Shown here: piece after piece, positions 49,355 through 58,688 of the stretch
How the letters are laid out: each line of letters starts with the position of its first letter
How positions within the stretch are numbered: the stretch's first letter is position 1
Source: Candidatus Altimarinota bacterium
Lineage (GTDB): Bacteria > Patescibacteriota > Gracilibacteria > BD1-5 > UBA6164
Reading direction: 5' to 3'
Assembly (NCBI GenBank): GCA_027019405.1
Contig: JALUWO010000206.1
Coordinates: forward strand, 102,001 to 166,000
Length of the DNA: 64,000 bases
Position numbers and translations under genes: made by a program
The notes under the pieces: generated by a model
What the model was told of the DNA's origin: nothing
The model's database searches: none
What the model saw: the letters and a program-made list of their open reading frames with translations, nothing else

Positions 49355-50980
49355 ATGAAAATTATTTTTGTTACTGGTTGAACTGTTTCAGGTCTTTGAA
49401 AATGAGTTGTTACAGCTTCAATTTCTAAATTATTACAAAGTGCTTGATTGAAAATATGAGTTTTAAAAATGGATCCATATTTACAAGTTGATGCTTGAAC
49501 TATGAGTCCTTATGAACACTGAGAATGTTATGTTACTGATGATTGAGCTGAAACTGATTTGGATTTATGAAATTATGAAAGGTTTTTATGAATTTCTTTA
49601 AAAAAAGAAAACAATATAACAACAGGACAAGTTTATTTAAATGTTATAAATAAAGAAAGAGCTTGAGAGTATTTAGGGCAAACTGTTCAGATAATTCCTC
49701 ATATTACAAATGAAATAAAAGATAGGATATTACAAGTTGCAAAAGATTTTGATATAACTTTGATTGAAGTTTGATGAACTGTCTGAGATATTGAATCAGC
49801 TCCATTCTTAGAGGCAATTAGACAATTAAAAAGGGACTTGGGAAGAAAAAATGTTTTTTATATTCATTTATCTTTACTTTTAGAATTAACTTTTTCTGGT
49901 GAAATAAAAACAAAACCAATACAACATACAATTATAAAACTAAGAGAATATTGAATAACAGCAGATATGCTTATTTGTAGGACTTGAAAACAAATGGATA
50001 GTAAAATAAAGGAAAAGATTTCAATGCTTTGTGATATAGATAAAAATAAGGTCATAGAATGAAAAAATGTAGCTACAATTTATAGAGTACCTGAAGAATT
50101 AAAAAAACAAAATGTTTGAAAAATAATCTTGGATTACTTTTCTTTTGATGGTAAAAAAATTAATTTAGATTCTTGGAATAAAATAGTAAAAAAAATAGAA
50201 AATCCTAAAAAGGAAGTGACAATAGCTATAGTTTGAAAATATACTAAATTTGATGATACATATAAATCAATTTTAGAAAGCTTTACTCATGCTTGAGCTA
50301 ATTTAGAAACAAAGGTAAATATAAATTTTATAGAATCAGATGAGTTAGAAAATCCTCACCTAACCTCTCCTAAAGGAGAGGAACAGAACAATAAAATATT
50401 AGAAAAATATAGAAGAAAATGAAAATTAGATGCTATTTTAGTTCCTTGATGATTCTGAAAAAGAGGAATAGAATGAATGATAAATGCTATTAGCTATGCT
50501 AGAAAAAATGATATTCCTTTTTTGTGAATTTGTCTTTGAATGCAATTAGCTGTGATAGAATTTGCTAGAAATGTTTGTGGATTAAAAGATGCTAATTCAA
50601 GTGAATTTGATAAAAAAACTCAAAATAAAGTAATTGATATAATGGAAAATCAAAAAAATATTAAAGTCAAATGATGAACAATGAGACTTTGAGCATATAA
50701 AGCTATTTTAGAATCTTGAAGTTTGGTAGAAAAATTGTATACTAAAAAAGAAGTTTTTGAAAGACATAGACATAGATATGAGGTAAATCCTAAATATCAT
50801 AATATTTTGGAAAATAATTGATTGAATTTATCTTGAAAATCAGAAGATAAAAAACTAGTTGAGTTTGTAGAAAATAATAAAAATACATTTTTTATAGCCA
50901 CACAAGCTCATCCAGAATTTAAGTCTAGTTTAGAAAAACCTCATCCTCTTTTTGTAGGATTAATTAGAAGTATAAAATAA
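49355..50980 (+). CDS. pyrG: CTP synthase
   Basis: CTP synthase makes CTP from UTP with glutamine. The 541-residue protein has the ATP-binding synthetase domain (IFVTGGTVSGLGKGVVTAS at the start) and a class I glutamine amidotransferase domain with [16 protein letters not shown] (nucleophile Cys) near 386-401 and HPEF near 527. TGA codes for Gly in SGLGKG and GICLGMQ. Between the domains, near residue 330, the sequence [15 protein letters not shown] is encoded by a palindromic element. The leader has a terminator, as in B. subtilis. Confidence 0.96.
50354..50390 (+). repeat. palindromic element inserted in frame in pyrG
   Basis: CCTCTCCT-AA-AGGAGAGG is a perfect palindrome flanked by CCTCACCTAA and AACAGAAC. 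It is GC-rich against its surroundings and encodes HLTSPKGEE, the peptide typical of REP/RPE-like palindromes of many genomes. It lies at a variable linker of CTP synthase. Confidence 0.75.
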
Positions 50981-50985
50981 AAACT

Positions 50986-51642
50986 ATGAATAAACAAGAA
51001 ATTATAACAAAATTATTAGATTTTGTGAAAAAGCAAATGCAAAATAATGATGCTGGTCATGATTATTGGCATATTTATAGAGTTTGGAATCTTGCAAAAA
51101 CTATTTGAAAAGATGAAAATTGTGATTTGTTTGTAATAGAATTGTGAGCAATTTTACATGATATAGCAGATCATAAATTTTATAATTGAGATGAATCTAT
51201 AGGACCTAAAAAAGCTAGAGAGATACTTGAAAAATTAGAAGTTGAAGAAAATATTATACAACATATAGAAAATATTATTCAAAATGTTTCATATAGTTCA
51301 AATTTAGATTGAAAAAGAGAGTTTGATTCTATTGAATTACAAGTTATTCAAGATGCTGATATGCTTGATTGAATTGGTGCTATTTGAATTTGAAGGACTT
51401 TTGTTTATTGATGAAATAAATGAAGAGAAATGTATAATCCAGAAATAAAACCAAAACTTAATATGACAAAAGAAGAATATAGAAAAGACAAAGGTCCTAC
51501 AATAAATCATTTCTATGAAAAACTTTTAAAATTGAAAGATTTAATGAATACAAAAACTTGAAAGAAAATAGCAGAGCATAGACATAAATTTATGGAAACT
51601 TTTTTAGAAGAATTTTTGTTAGAATGGGAAGGGAAAAAATAA
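50986..51642 (+). CDS. HD-domain phosphohydrolase (YedJ-like)
   Basis: The 218-residue protein has an HD metal site: [17 protein letters not shown] (His) near residues 23-39, [12 protein letters not shown] (HD pair) near 53-64, and [14 protein letters not shown] (Asp) near 121-134. It resembles the uncharacterised HD hydrolases of the YedJ group, probably acting on a nucleotide. It starts 6 bases behind pyrG, so it shares its transcript and perhaps nucleotide metabolism. Confidence 0.9.
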
Positions 51643-51666
51643 TTATTTTTAATAATAAATAATATT

Positions 51667-51987
51667 ATGATTACAAATGAATTGTTAGGTACTATTAAAA
51701 AAATTAATAGGAAATTAAAAAGTCATTCTAGTGAAAATAAAAATGAAAATATTTTAGCTAGTTGTGTAAAACTTCAAGAAGAAACTTGAGAACTATCTTG
51801 AGAAATTTTGACTTTTTTAAAAAGGGCTAGAACTAAAAAAATAGAAAATTTTAAATTTGAGGATTTAGAAAATGAATTTGCTGATGTAATTTTTTCTCTT
51901 TTAGTTTTAGCTCTAGACACTTGAGTTGATATAAATAAAGCTATAAAAAATAAATTAGAAATAATAGAGGAAAGAGGAGGAGTATAA
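51667..51987 (+). CDS. MazG-like nucleotide pyrophosphohydrolase
   Basis: The 106-residue protein has the MazG-type metal signature CVKLQEETGELSGEIL (EExxE) near residues 33-48 and ENEFADVIFSLLVLALD (ExxxD) near 69-85. It would hydrolyse (d)NTPs to monophosphates, cleaning the nucleotide pool. Length fits a single-domain MazG. It is 25 bases after the HD gene in the pyrG cluster. Confidence 0.88.
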
Positions 51988-52011
51988 AGTATTTTTTAAA
52001 TTAAAATAATT

Positions 52012-52395
52012 ATGAAAAATAAAACTAAATTACATCATTTTGCATATAATATAAAGCCAAATACATTAGAAACTTTTTTGAAAATTTTTAAATTGCTATC
52101 ATATAGAGAGTGAAATAAAAGATGGTGTATGATTGAACAAAAGCCTTTAAAAATAGATATTCAAATTATTGAAACAGAAGATAAAAAGATTACTACAGAG
52201 GAGAGAATAATGACTCATATTGCTTTTTTATCTGATAGTCCTAAACAAAATATTGAACAAATTGAAAAATTTGCTAGTAAAAATAATTTGAGATTTACAA
52301 AATGATGATGGAATGATAAAGAATTTTGGTTTGATTTTCCAGATATTTTTAATAATTTTGTTGTAGAAATTATGCATACTTCTGTAGTTGAATAA
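52012..52395 (+). CDS. VOC/glyoxalase-like protein (weak)
   Basis: The 127-residue protein starts MKNKTKLHHFAYNIKPNTLE. The arrangement HHFAYN..., RIMTHIAFLSDS in the middle and VEIMHTSVVE at the end recalls the His/Glu metal ligands of vicinal-oxygen-chelate proteins with two beta-alpha-beta-beta-beta modules. That is the only basis for the family name. It is in line with the pyrG-HD-MazG genes and follows MazG by 24 bases. Confidence 0.6.
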
Positions 52396-52404
52396 TTAAA
52401 AAAT

Positions 52405-52509
52405 ATGAATTTAACCTTAAAAATATCTACTAAATCTGAAATAAAGCTGATTCCAAATATTCAAAAAAATAGAAGCAATCATTTTTACTTCTATTTATAT
52501 AATTTATAG
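52405..52509 (+). pseudogene. truncated copy of the GNAT gene start
   Basis: The frame starts MNLTLKISTKSEIKLIPN, matching MNLTLKTATKQETKLVQD at 53374, and then diverges into a terminator hairpin (AATAGAAG with CTTCTATT, about 52468-52497) and a stop at 52507. It looks like the remaining 5' end of a duplicated acetyltransferase gene, cut by the insertion of the two minus-strand genes or by recombination. Confidence 0.6.
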
Positions 52510-52549
52510 TATATAGTTTTAAATAAACTTGTTATAGTTTTTATATATA

Positions 52550-52771
52550 CTATTTTGGAAATTTATTTTTATATTCTTCAATTAATCTGATTCTTTCCTC
52601 TAATAAATATTTTGCATCATTTAGCTTTTTCCATTTTTGTGTTGTTGGATCAAGATTTCTCATTGCATTTACTATATCTGGAATTAAAAGAGTTTTTCAT
52701 CATAAAACATTAATTTGTTTAATCAGTATTTCATATTTTTTTTCCATCTCTTCTTTTGTATTTTCAGGCAT
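52550..52771 (-). CDS. hypothetical protein, 73 aa
   Basis: A small code-25 frame between the truncated and the complete GNAT copies. It starts MPENTKEEMEKKYEILIKQI, is helical, and ends LIEEYKNKFPK. The middle GGKTLLIPDIVNAMRN needs two TGA glycines. The start lies 5 bases downstream of the stop of the preceding minus-strand gene, so the two form an operon. I do not recognise a family. Confidence 0.6.
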
Positions 52772-52775
52772 TGAA

Positions 52776-53261
52776 TTATATATTATCAATATCAAATTTT
52801 GTTTCTGGAACATTTCTTTGTTCTTTTAAATTAAATGCTTTAGTTAATTTATTAAGTAGTTCTTTTGAATTTACCTTATTATCTATTTCTACTCATCAAG
52901 TTAATTCATAAATTTTTGTATTTCAATCTTTTATTTTTATATTTTCAATTTTGATATCATTATTATTCATATACTCATTTATTTGTTGAAATTGTTTTAA
53001 TAAATCTGGATTATTTAAAAACATTTCAGCTCATCAAATAGGAAAATTAAACATAAAATCTAAATCTACATTTTCATTACTGTTATTTTCTTCCCTGTCT
53101 TTTTTTAAAGATTCAAGTTCTTTTTGTTCTTGTTCTTGTATATTTTTTATTTTTTTTTGTGTATCTTTTCATTTTTTAATAGCCTCAGAAGTAGATATAC
53201 TTTGCTTATTTACTTCAGTGGGATTTATATTAACAGGAGCTTTATCTAATTGTCATCACAT
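52776..53261 (-). CDS. hypothetical protein, 161 aa
   Basis: Unrecognised. It starts MGGQLDKAPVNINPTEVNKQ, has a coiled-coil stretch (KKIKNIQEQEQKELESLKKD) and a C-terminal part with FPIGGAEMFLNNPDLLKQFQ. No signal peptide or membrane helix. The start (ATG TGA TGA) already needs code 25. It is the first gene of a two-gene minus-strand operon; three tandem palindromic repeats lie just upstream, shared with the divergent GNAT gene. Confidence 0.65.
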
Positions 53262-53283
53262 AATTTTTAAAATTATTAAATAA

Positions 53284-53346
53284 AATAATTGTATCATAAT
53301 ACAGAATAATTGTATCATAATACAGAATAATTGTATCATAATACAG
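53284..53346. repeat. three tandem 21-bp repeats, operator-like
   Basis: AATAATTGTATCATAATACAG is repeated three times exactly. Each copy contains TGTAT-CATA-ATACA, an inverted repeat. The 21-base period equals two helix turns. They lie between divergent genes. Confidence 0.9.
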
Positions 53347-53373
53347 TAAGAAAGTCAAATAATTTAATAGAAA

Positions 53374-53742
53374 ATGAACTTAACCTTAAAAACAGCCACT
53401 AAACAAGAAACAAAACTTGTTCAAGATTTTTTTGCAAAAAATTTAACAAAAGATAATCCTTGAATTACAAATGAGGAATTTTTATGTCCTTTTTGAGTTG
53501 AATGAGCTATAAATAGAAAACAAGTTGTTATTTTGAAATATGAAGAAGAAATTGTTTGAGCTTTGAGGTTTTATCCAAGAAAAAGGGATAATATAGTTTC
53601 AGTTTATCAATTTGCTTTGGATGAAAGATTTAGGTGAAAATGACTTATAAAAAAAATGCTAGAAAAAACTTGATACAAAGTTTTTGAAGTTAACTGTTTT
53701 TCAGATTCAAGTTTTAATGAGTATTATAAAAAAACTTGATAG
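53374..53742 (+). CDS. GNAT family acetyltransferase with premature TAG
   Basis: The protein (122 residues to TAG) has GNAT features: VVILKYEEEIVGALRFYPRK (beta strands 2-4) and VYQFALDERFRGKGLIKKML (acetyl-CoA-binding RGKG loop) near residues 70-90. It stops at TAG 53740 in the YYKKTG motif. The same frame continues ELKSDDGDMKIWGIEI to TAA 53791, which matches the usual last beta strands. So a nonsense change (for example TGG to TAG) has probably cut 17 codons off. Function may be reduced or lost. Confidence 0.8.
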
Positions 53743-53809
53743 GAGTTAAAAAGTGATGATGGAGATATGAAAATTTGGGGAATAGAAATTTAAATTTTAA
53801 TAAAAAATT

Positions 53810-54982
53810 ATGCAAAAAATTTTAAATAAAAATATTATATTATTTTATTTAATAGAATTTTTAGGTGCTTGTATTTTTACTACAGCAATTTGGACTTTTT
53901 TCTTTACTTGATATTTAAATTTTTCTTTTCATACAGCTTTATTTATAACTTTATTATCTTGAATAGTAAGTTTTATTTTTGAAATTCCTTCATGAGCTTG
54001 GGCTGATAAATTTGGAAGAAAAAAGTTATATTTAGTTTGAATTTTACTTATAATTTTATCTTTTAGTTTTTGGTTATTTTCAAAAAAATTATATTTATTT
54101 ATAATTTCAGCAATTTTTAATTGAATTTGATTTGCTATTACCTCTTGAAATTTAGAAGCTTTAATTCATGATTCTTTAGAAGAAACTAATCAAGAAAAAA
54201 AAATTAAAAATATTCAAGCAAATGCTTATATTTCACTTTTTATTTGAAGAAGTTTAGCTGCATTATTGTCTTGATATTTATTTGTAATAAGTCCATTATT
54301 ACCAATTTATGCTACAATTTGAGCTTATATATTAATTTTTATTTTTGTTTTATTTATTTCTGATAAATGACAAAAATTAGAAAAATATAATGATACCAAA
54401 ACACATATAAAAAATTGATTTAATTATTTGTTTAAAGATCAATTTTTATTGTATTTTATAATAATTTTGACTTTAGTTTCTGCTATTTGAAATATTTTTT
54501 GGTTTACTTATCAACCATATTTTAAAGAAATTTGAGTTAGTATAACTAATATTTGAATTTTATTTGCTATTACTTGAATTTTTTCTGCTATTTGAGCTCA
54601 TTTTATAAAAGGGTTACAAAATAAATTTAATGAAAAACAAATTTTGTATTTGATAATATTTTGATTATTTATTTCTGCTATTTGTTTTTATTTTTTTAAT
54701 ATTTATTTTGCAATTTTAGGACTTGTAATAATTTCACTTATTTTTTGAACAATTATGAGTTTTTGAAATAATGTATTAATACAAAAATCTCCAAAAAAAT
54801 ATAAATCAACTATTTTATCTATTTTTTCATTTTTTATAACAATTTGATATGCAAGCTTTTCTCTTATTTCTTGATTTATTGTAGATTATTTTTCTTTAAA
54901 AGTATTGTATTTTTGAGTTTTAATATTAGTATTATTTTTAATTGTATTTAGTCTTTGGAAATTGAGAAAGTTTAAAATTTAA
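53810..54982 (+). CDS. MFS transporter
   Basis: The 390-residue membrane protein has about 12 helices, with the motif EIPSGAWADKFGRKKLYLVG near residues 55-74 between helices 2 and 3. It is related in layout to the 46025 transporter, and a TGA Gly sits in the same place in the motif. The substrate is unknown. It is followed 11 bases later by a CYTH gene. Confidence 0.9.
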
Positions 54983-54993
54983 CTAAAAAACAT

Positions 54994-55575
54994 ATGAAAA
55001 CAGAATTTGAAATAGTTTTTACTGATATAAATAAAGATGAAATTATAGAAAAAATAAAGTCTTTATGATGAGTGCAAACAAAGAAAAATACTCTTATGAA
55101 AAGAGTGATTTTTAAACATCCTTGAGATTCAAAATGTTCTTATTTAAGGGTAAGAGATGAATGAGATAAAATTACTTGTACTTACAAAAAACAAAAACCT
55201 TGAAAACTTGATATTTATTCTATACAAGAACTTGAGACTATAGTATGAGATTTTGATATAATGGTAAATATTTTTAGAGAATTAGGATTAAAGCAAAAGT
55301 CTTATCAAGAAACTTATAGAGAAGTTTGGGAAATAAATGAGGAAGTAGAAATTATGATTGATTTGTGGCCAGGATTAAAACCTTATATTGAATTAGAAGC
55401 AGAAAATGAAGAGCTTGTAAAAAAATATTCTGAAAAATTATGATTTAATTATAATTCATGACTTTTTGGAACAGTTTTTCAAGTTTATGAAAAAGAATTA
55501 TGATTTGATTATGATTTTATAAATTGATTAAAAGAAATTACTTTTGAAAATCCACCAAAAAAAAGAAATAATTAA
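54994..55575 (+). CDS. CYTH domain protein, second copy
   Basis: The 193-residue protein has CYTH order: EFEIVFTDINK at the N-terminus, KRVIFKH, YLRVRDEGDKITCTYKKQKP near 50-70, and EVEIMIDLWPGLKPYIELE near 118-136. In the N-terminal signature ExExK the Lys is replaced by Val, so catalysis may differ; a Lys is often needed for the triphosphate. Class IV adenylate cyclase-like proteins often have this length. It is the second CYTH gene of the window. Confidence 0.85.
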
Positions 55576-55578
55576 AAA

Positions 55579-56637
55579 TTAACTATTTCTTTTTTGAGTT
55601 GCTTTATCTAATATTTCAAGTATTTCTTCAGTTTGATCAATATTTATACAAGCATCTGTAATACTTACTCAACAATCTAAATTTTGTTTATTATCAGTTA
55701 AAGGATTAAATTTTTGATTACCTTCTTTTAAATTACTTTCAAGCATTACTCACACAATTATTTTATTTCAAGATTCTAATTGTTTTGATATATCTTCACA
55801 AACTAATTTTTGTTTTGTATGGTCTTTATTACTATTAGCATGAGAGGCATCTATAATTATTCAAGTATTTATTCAGGCATTTTTTAATACTTCATTTGCT
55901 TGTTTTATATTATCAGCTGAATAATTTGGTCCAGATTTTCCTCATCTTAAAATTAAGTGTGAATCAGGATTTCATTTTGATTTTATTATTCTGATATTTC
56001 AATCATTATTAATTCATAAAAAACTATGAGAATTATTTGATGATATAATTGCATCTCTTGCTATATTTATATCTCAAGAAGTAGCATTTTTAAATCATAT
56101 TGGCATACTTAAGCCAGAAGCCATATGTCTATGAGTTTGACTTTCTGTTGTTCTTGCTCAAATTGCTCACCAAGATACTAAATCTGCTATATATTGGGTA
56201 GTTATTGGTTCTAAAAATTCAGTTGCTGTGGCAAGTCAAAGTTTATTTACTTTAAGTAAAAAATTTCTAGCTTTTTCTAGTCATAAATTTATATTAAAAC
56301 TTCAATTTAGATTTGGATCACTTATTAATCACTCCCATCAGATAGTTGTTCTAGGTTTTTCAAAATAAGTTCTCATGACTAAATATAAATTTGGAAATTT
56401 TTCTTTTAATTGTACTAACTTTTGAGCATATTCTAGTCATTCTTTAGTATTATGAATTGAACAAGGTCATGCTATAACTAATAATCTATCATCATTTAAT
56501 CATATTATATCAGATATAGTTTTTCTAGAATCTTCTATATGTTTTAATACTTCTTTAGAATTATATTTTTCTTTTAATTTTTTAGGAATTATCATAGGTT
56601 CTTCTTTTAATATTTTTAAATTATCAGTAGTATTCAT
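55579..56637 (-). CDS. 3-deoxy-7-phosphoheptulonate synthase (DAHP synthase, AroF/G/H type)
   Basis: The enzyme condenses phosphoenolpyruvate and erythrose-4-phosphate, the first step of aromatic amino acid synthesis. The 352-residue protein shows LLVIAGPCSIHNTKEGLEY near residues 54-72, ARTTESQTHRHMASGLSMP near 145-165, ILRGGKSGPNY near 225 and IIDASHANSNKDHTKQ near 262-277, all typical of type I (AroFGH) enzymes. No other shikimate genes are visible. It is divergent from the trpS operon and shares its upstream region. Confidence 0.93.
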
Positions 56638-56771
56638 GTTTATTTTTAATTAAAATTAATATTTATTAAAAATAAATATTAATTACAAAAAGTCAAATAC
56701 TTTTTACTTGATTAAAATATAAAAAAATATAAACTATAAAAAATTAATAAATTATATTTAAATATAGATTT

Positions 56772-56849
56772 ATGCAAAATATTATTTTAAATACTTGGAG
56801 CAAAAGCCAAATCTGAAATGACAGATTTTGGTGTTTTTGGTATATTTAA
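56772..56849 (+). CDS. aromatic leader peptide, 25 aa, of the trpS operon
   Basis: ATG to TAA encodes MQNIILNTWSKSQ, a TGA Gly, then NDRFWCFWYI. It has three Trp, three Phe/Tyr and a Cys; five of the last seven residues are aromatic. Trp is otherwise rare in such AT-rich genes. A 9-bp hairpin (CCAAATCTG with CAGATTTTGG) lies in the frame and overlaps a Trp codon; a terminator follows 41 bases after the stop. The operon encodes tryptophanyl-tRNA synthetase. This is the architecture of ribosome-mediated attenuation: stalling at Trp codons would favour an antiterminator. Confidence 0.65.
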
Positions 56850-56886
56850 GTAATCAAAAAATCAAAATAGTAATTATTATTACTTT

Positions 56887-56923
56887 AAAGCTGTTATTTC
56901 AAAATAGAAATAGCAGTTTTTTT
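56887..56923 (+). terminator. leader terminator (candidate attenuator) of the trpS operon
   Basis: CTGTTATTTC pairs with GAAATAGCAG (one G-T) around AAAATA, then seven T residues, 31 bases before the next ATG. No plus-strand gene lies upstream of it back to the divergent DAHP synthase, so it terminates only the leader transcript. Confidence 0.8.
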
Positions 56924-56954
56924 ATAAAAAATTTAATTAAATAATAAAAAAAAT

Positions 56955-57344
56955 ATGAAACAGGTTAAAAATAAAACTAATTCTAAATTAGAAAAAAATG
57001 AAATACAAAAAATATTTTGAGATAAAAGTATTAATATGTTAATTGAAGATATGAAAAATAGAATTACATGATTAATTTGATTAGAAAATTTTGAATATGA
57101 AAACTTGATAAACTTTAAAAGAAAAGTTTTAGAAAAATATGATTTTAAAAAATGATATGAATTTAATAAATTTTTAACAGAATATCAAAAACAACTTTTA
57201 GAAAAATATAAAGAAGAATTATATGAATCATCTATTTATGGTAGTCCTTTAGAAGAAACTGAAGATGAAAGAATAAAATTAAAAATAGGAGAAGAATTAT
57301 ATTTTATAGAAAAAAATATAGAAAAAATTTTAAAAAAATTATAG
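56955..57344 (+). CDS. hypothetical protein, 129 aa, first gene of the trpS operon
   Basis: Unrecognised. It is a charged helical protein starting MKQVKNKTNSKLEKNEIQKI with a middle LEDMKNRITGLIGLENFEYE-like stretch and a Lys/Glu-rich end IEKNIEKILKKL. No chorismate-mutase signature is seen. It lies behind the aromatic leader and terminator, 64 bases before the decarboxylase gene. Its role is unknown. Confidence 0.7.
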
Positions 57345-57408
57345 TTAAAAAAATTGATAACTTTTAAAAAAATAATAAACTAAACTTAATTAAATTTAAT
57401 AAAAACAT

Positions 57409-58686
57409 ATGCAAGAAAAATACAATTTACTATATACAAAAGAAGAAATTCAAGCTTTAGATAGAAAATTTGGAACACCTTTTTTGATTTTTGATGAAAA
57501 AGCTTTGAGAGAGAAGGTTAGAGCTGTAAATAAAGCTTTTTCTTGGTGTCCTGATTTTAAAAACTATTATGCTGTAAAAGCTCATCCAAATCCATATATT
57601 TTAGAAATTTTAAAACAAGAATGATGTGGTATGGATTGTAGTTCACTTGGGGAATTATATCTAAGTGAAGCAATTTGAAATACTTGAACAGATATTATGT
57701 TTACTTCAAATAATACACCAATTGAGGAATACAAAAAGGCTAAGCAGCTTGATGCAATAATAAATTTTGATGATATAAGTCATATTGATTATTATAAAGA
57801 TAATGTATGAGAATTTCCAAGTGTTGTTTGTTGTAGATATAATCCTTGAGATGAAAAAACTTGATGAAATGATATTATTTGAATACCTTCAGAAGCTAAA
57901 TATTGAATGACAAAAATTCAAATTTTTGAAGCTTATAAAAAATTTAAAGATTATGGTTTAACTAGATTTGGTCTTCATACTATGGTTATGTCAAATGATT
58001 TAAATCCAGATTCTTTAGTGGAAACTGCTAGATTACTTTTGGAATTAGTAGTTGAAATAGAACAAAAATTAAATATAGAATTTGAATTTATAAATCTTTG
58101 AGGAGGTGTGTGAATCCCTTATCATCCAGATGATAAAGCTGTTGATTTAGAGTATGTTGCTTCTGAAATTAAAAAAGTTTATGATGAACTTATAGATAAT
58201 TCTTCAAGAAAAAATCCATTAAATATTGTAATGGAACAATGAAGAAATATTACTTGACCTTATGCCCAACTTGTATCAAAAGTAAGACATAAAAAAGAAA
58301 CATATAAAAATTATGTTTGACTTGATTCTTCTATGAGTGATTTTATGAGACCTTGAGTTTATGGCTCATATCATCATATAACAGTTTTAGGAAAAGAAAA
58401 CTCTCCTCAAACTCATACTTATGATATTACAGGTTCACTTTGTGAAAATAATGATAAATTTGCAATTGATAGAAAATTACCAGAAATAGAAATATGAGAT
58501 TATATAGTTTTACATGATGCTTGAGCCCATTGAAATGCAATGTGATTTAATTATAATGCAAAACTAAAGTGTAAAGAACTTTTATTGAAAGAAAATGGGG
58601 AAGTAAAACTTATAAAAAGAGCAGAAACTCTAAAAGATTATTTTTCTACAACTGATTATAAAAATTTAAATGATTTAATTAAATAA
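57409..58686 (+). CDS. diaminopimelate decarboxylase-like PLP enzyme
   Basis: The 425-residue fold-type III decarboxylase has FKNYYAVKAHPNPYILEIL (PLP Lys) near residues 46-64, MDCSSLGELYL near 74-84, FINLGGGVGIPYHPDD near 224-239 (phosphate-binding Gly-rich loop), MEQGRNITGPYAQLV near 276 and SLCENNDKFAIDR near 340-352 (the Cys/Asp/Glu active-site block). It may make lysine (LysA), or be an ornithine/carboxynorspermidine-type decarboxylase. No other lysine-pathway gene apart from the aspartokinase-like one is visible. trpS follows after 2 bases. Confidence 0.88.
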
Positions 58687-58688
58687 AA

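Larger units (their letters stand above)
56638..56954 (+). other. divergent promoter region and trpS-operon leader
   Basis: About 130 very AT-rich bases carry the promoters for aroF-type and the leader transcript. Then come a 25-codon leader frame, a hairpin inside it, a small hairpin and a terminator before the first gene of the trpS operon. No other gene is seen. Confidence 0.7.

Noticed and set aside
52550-53346. Insertion sequence between the two GNAT copies
   Set aside because: No transposase, terminal inverted repeats or target-site duplication could be seen; the two minus-strand genes are of unknown type.
56772-56954. T-box riboswitch for trpS
   Set aside because: I see no T-box bulge consensus (TGGNACCGCG-type) or specifier-loop architecture; the Trp-rich reading frame explains the terminator better.
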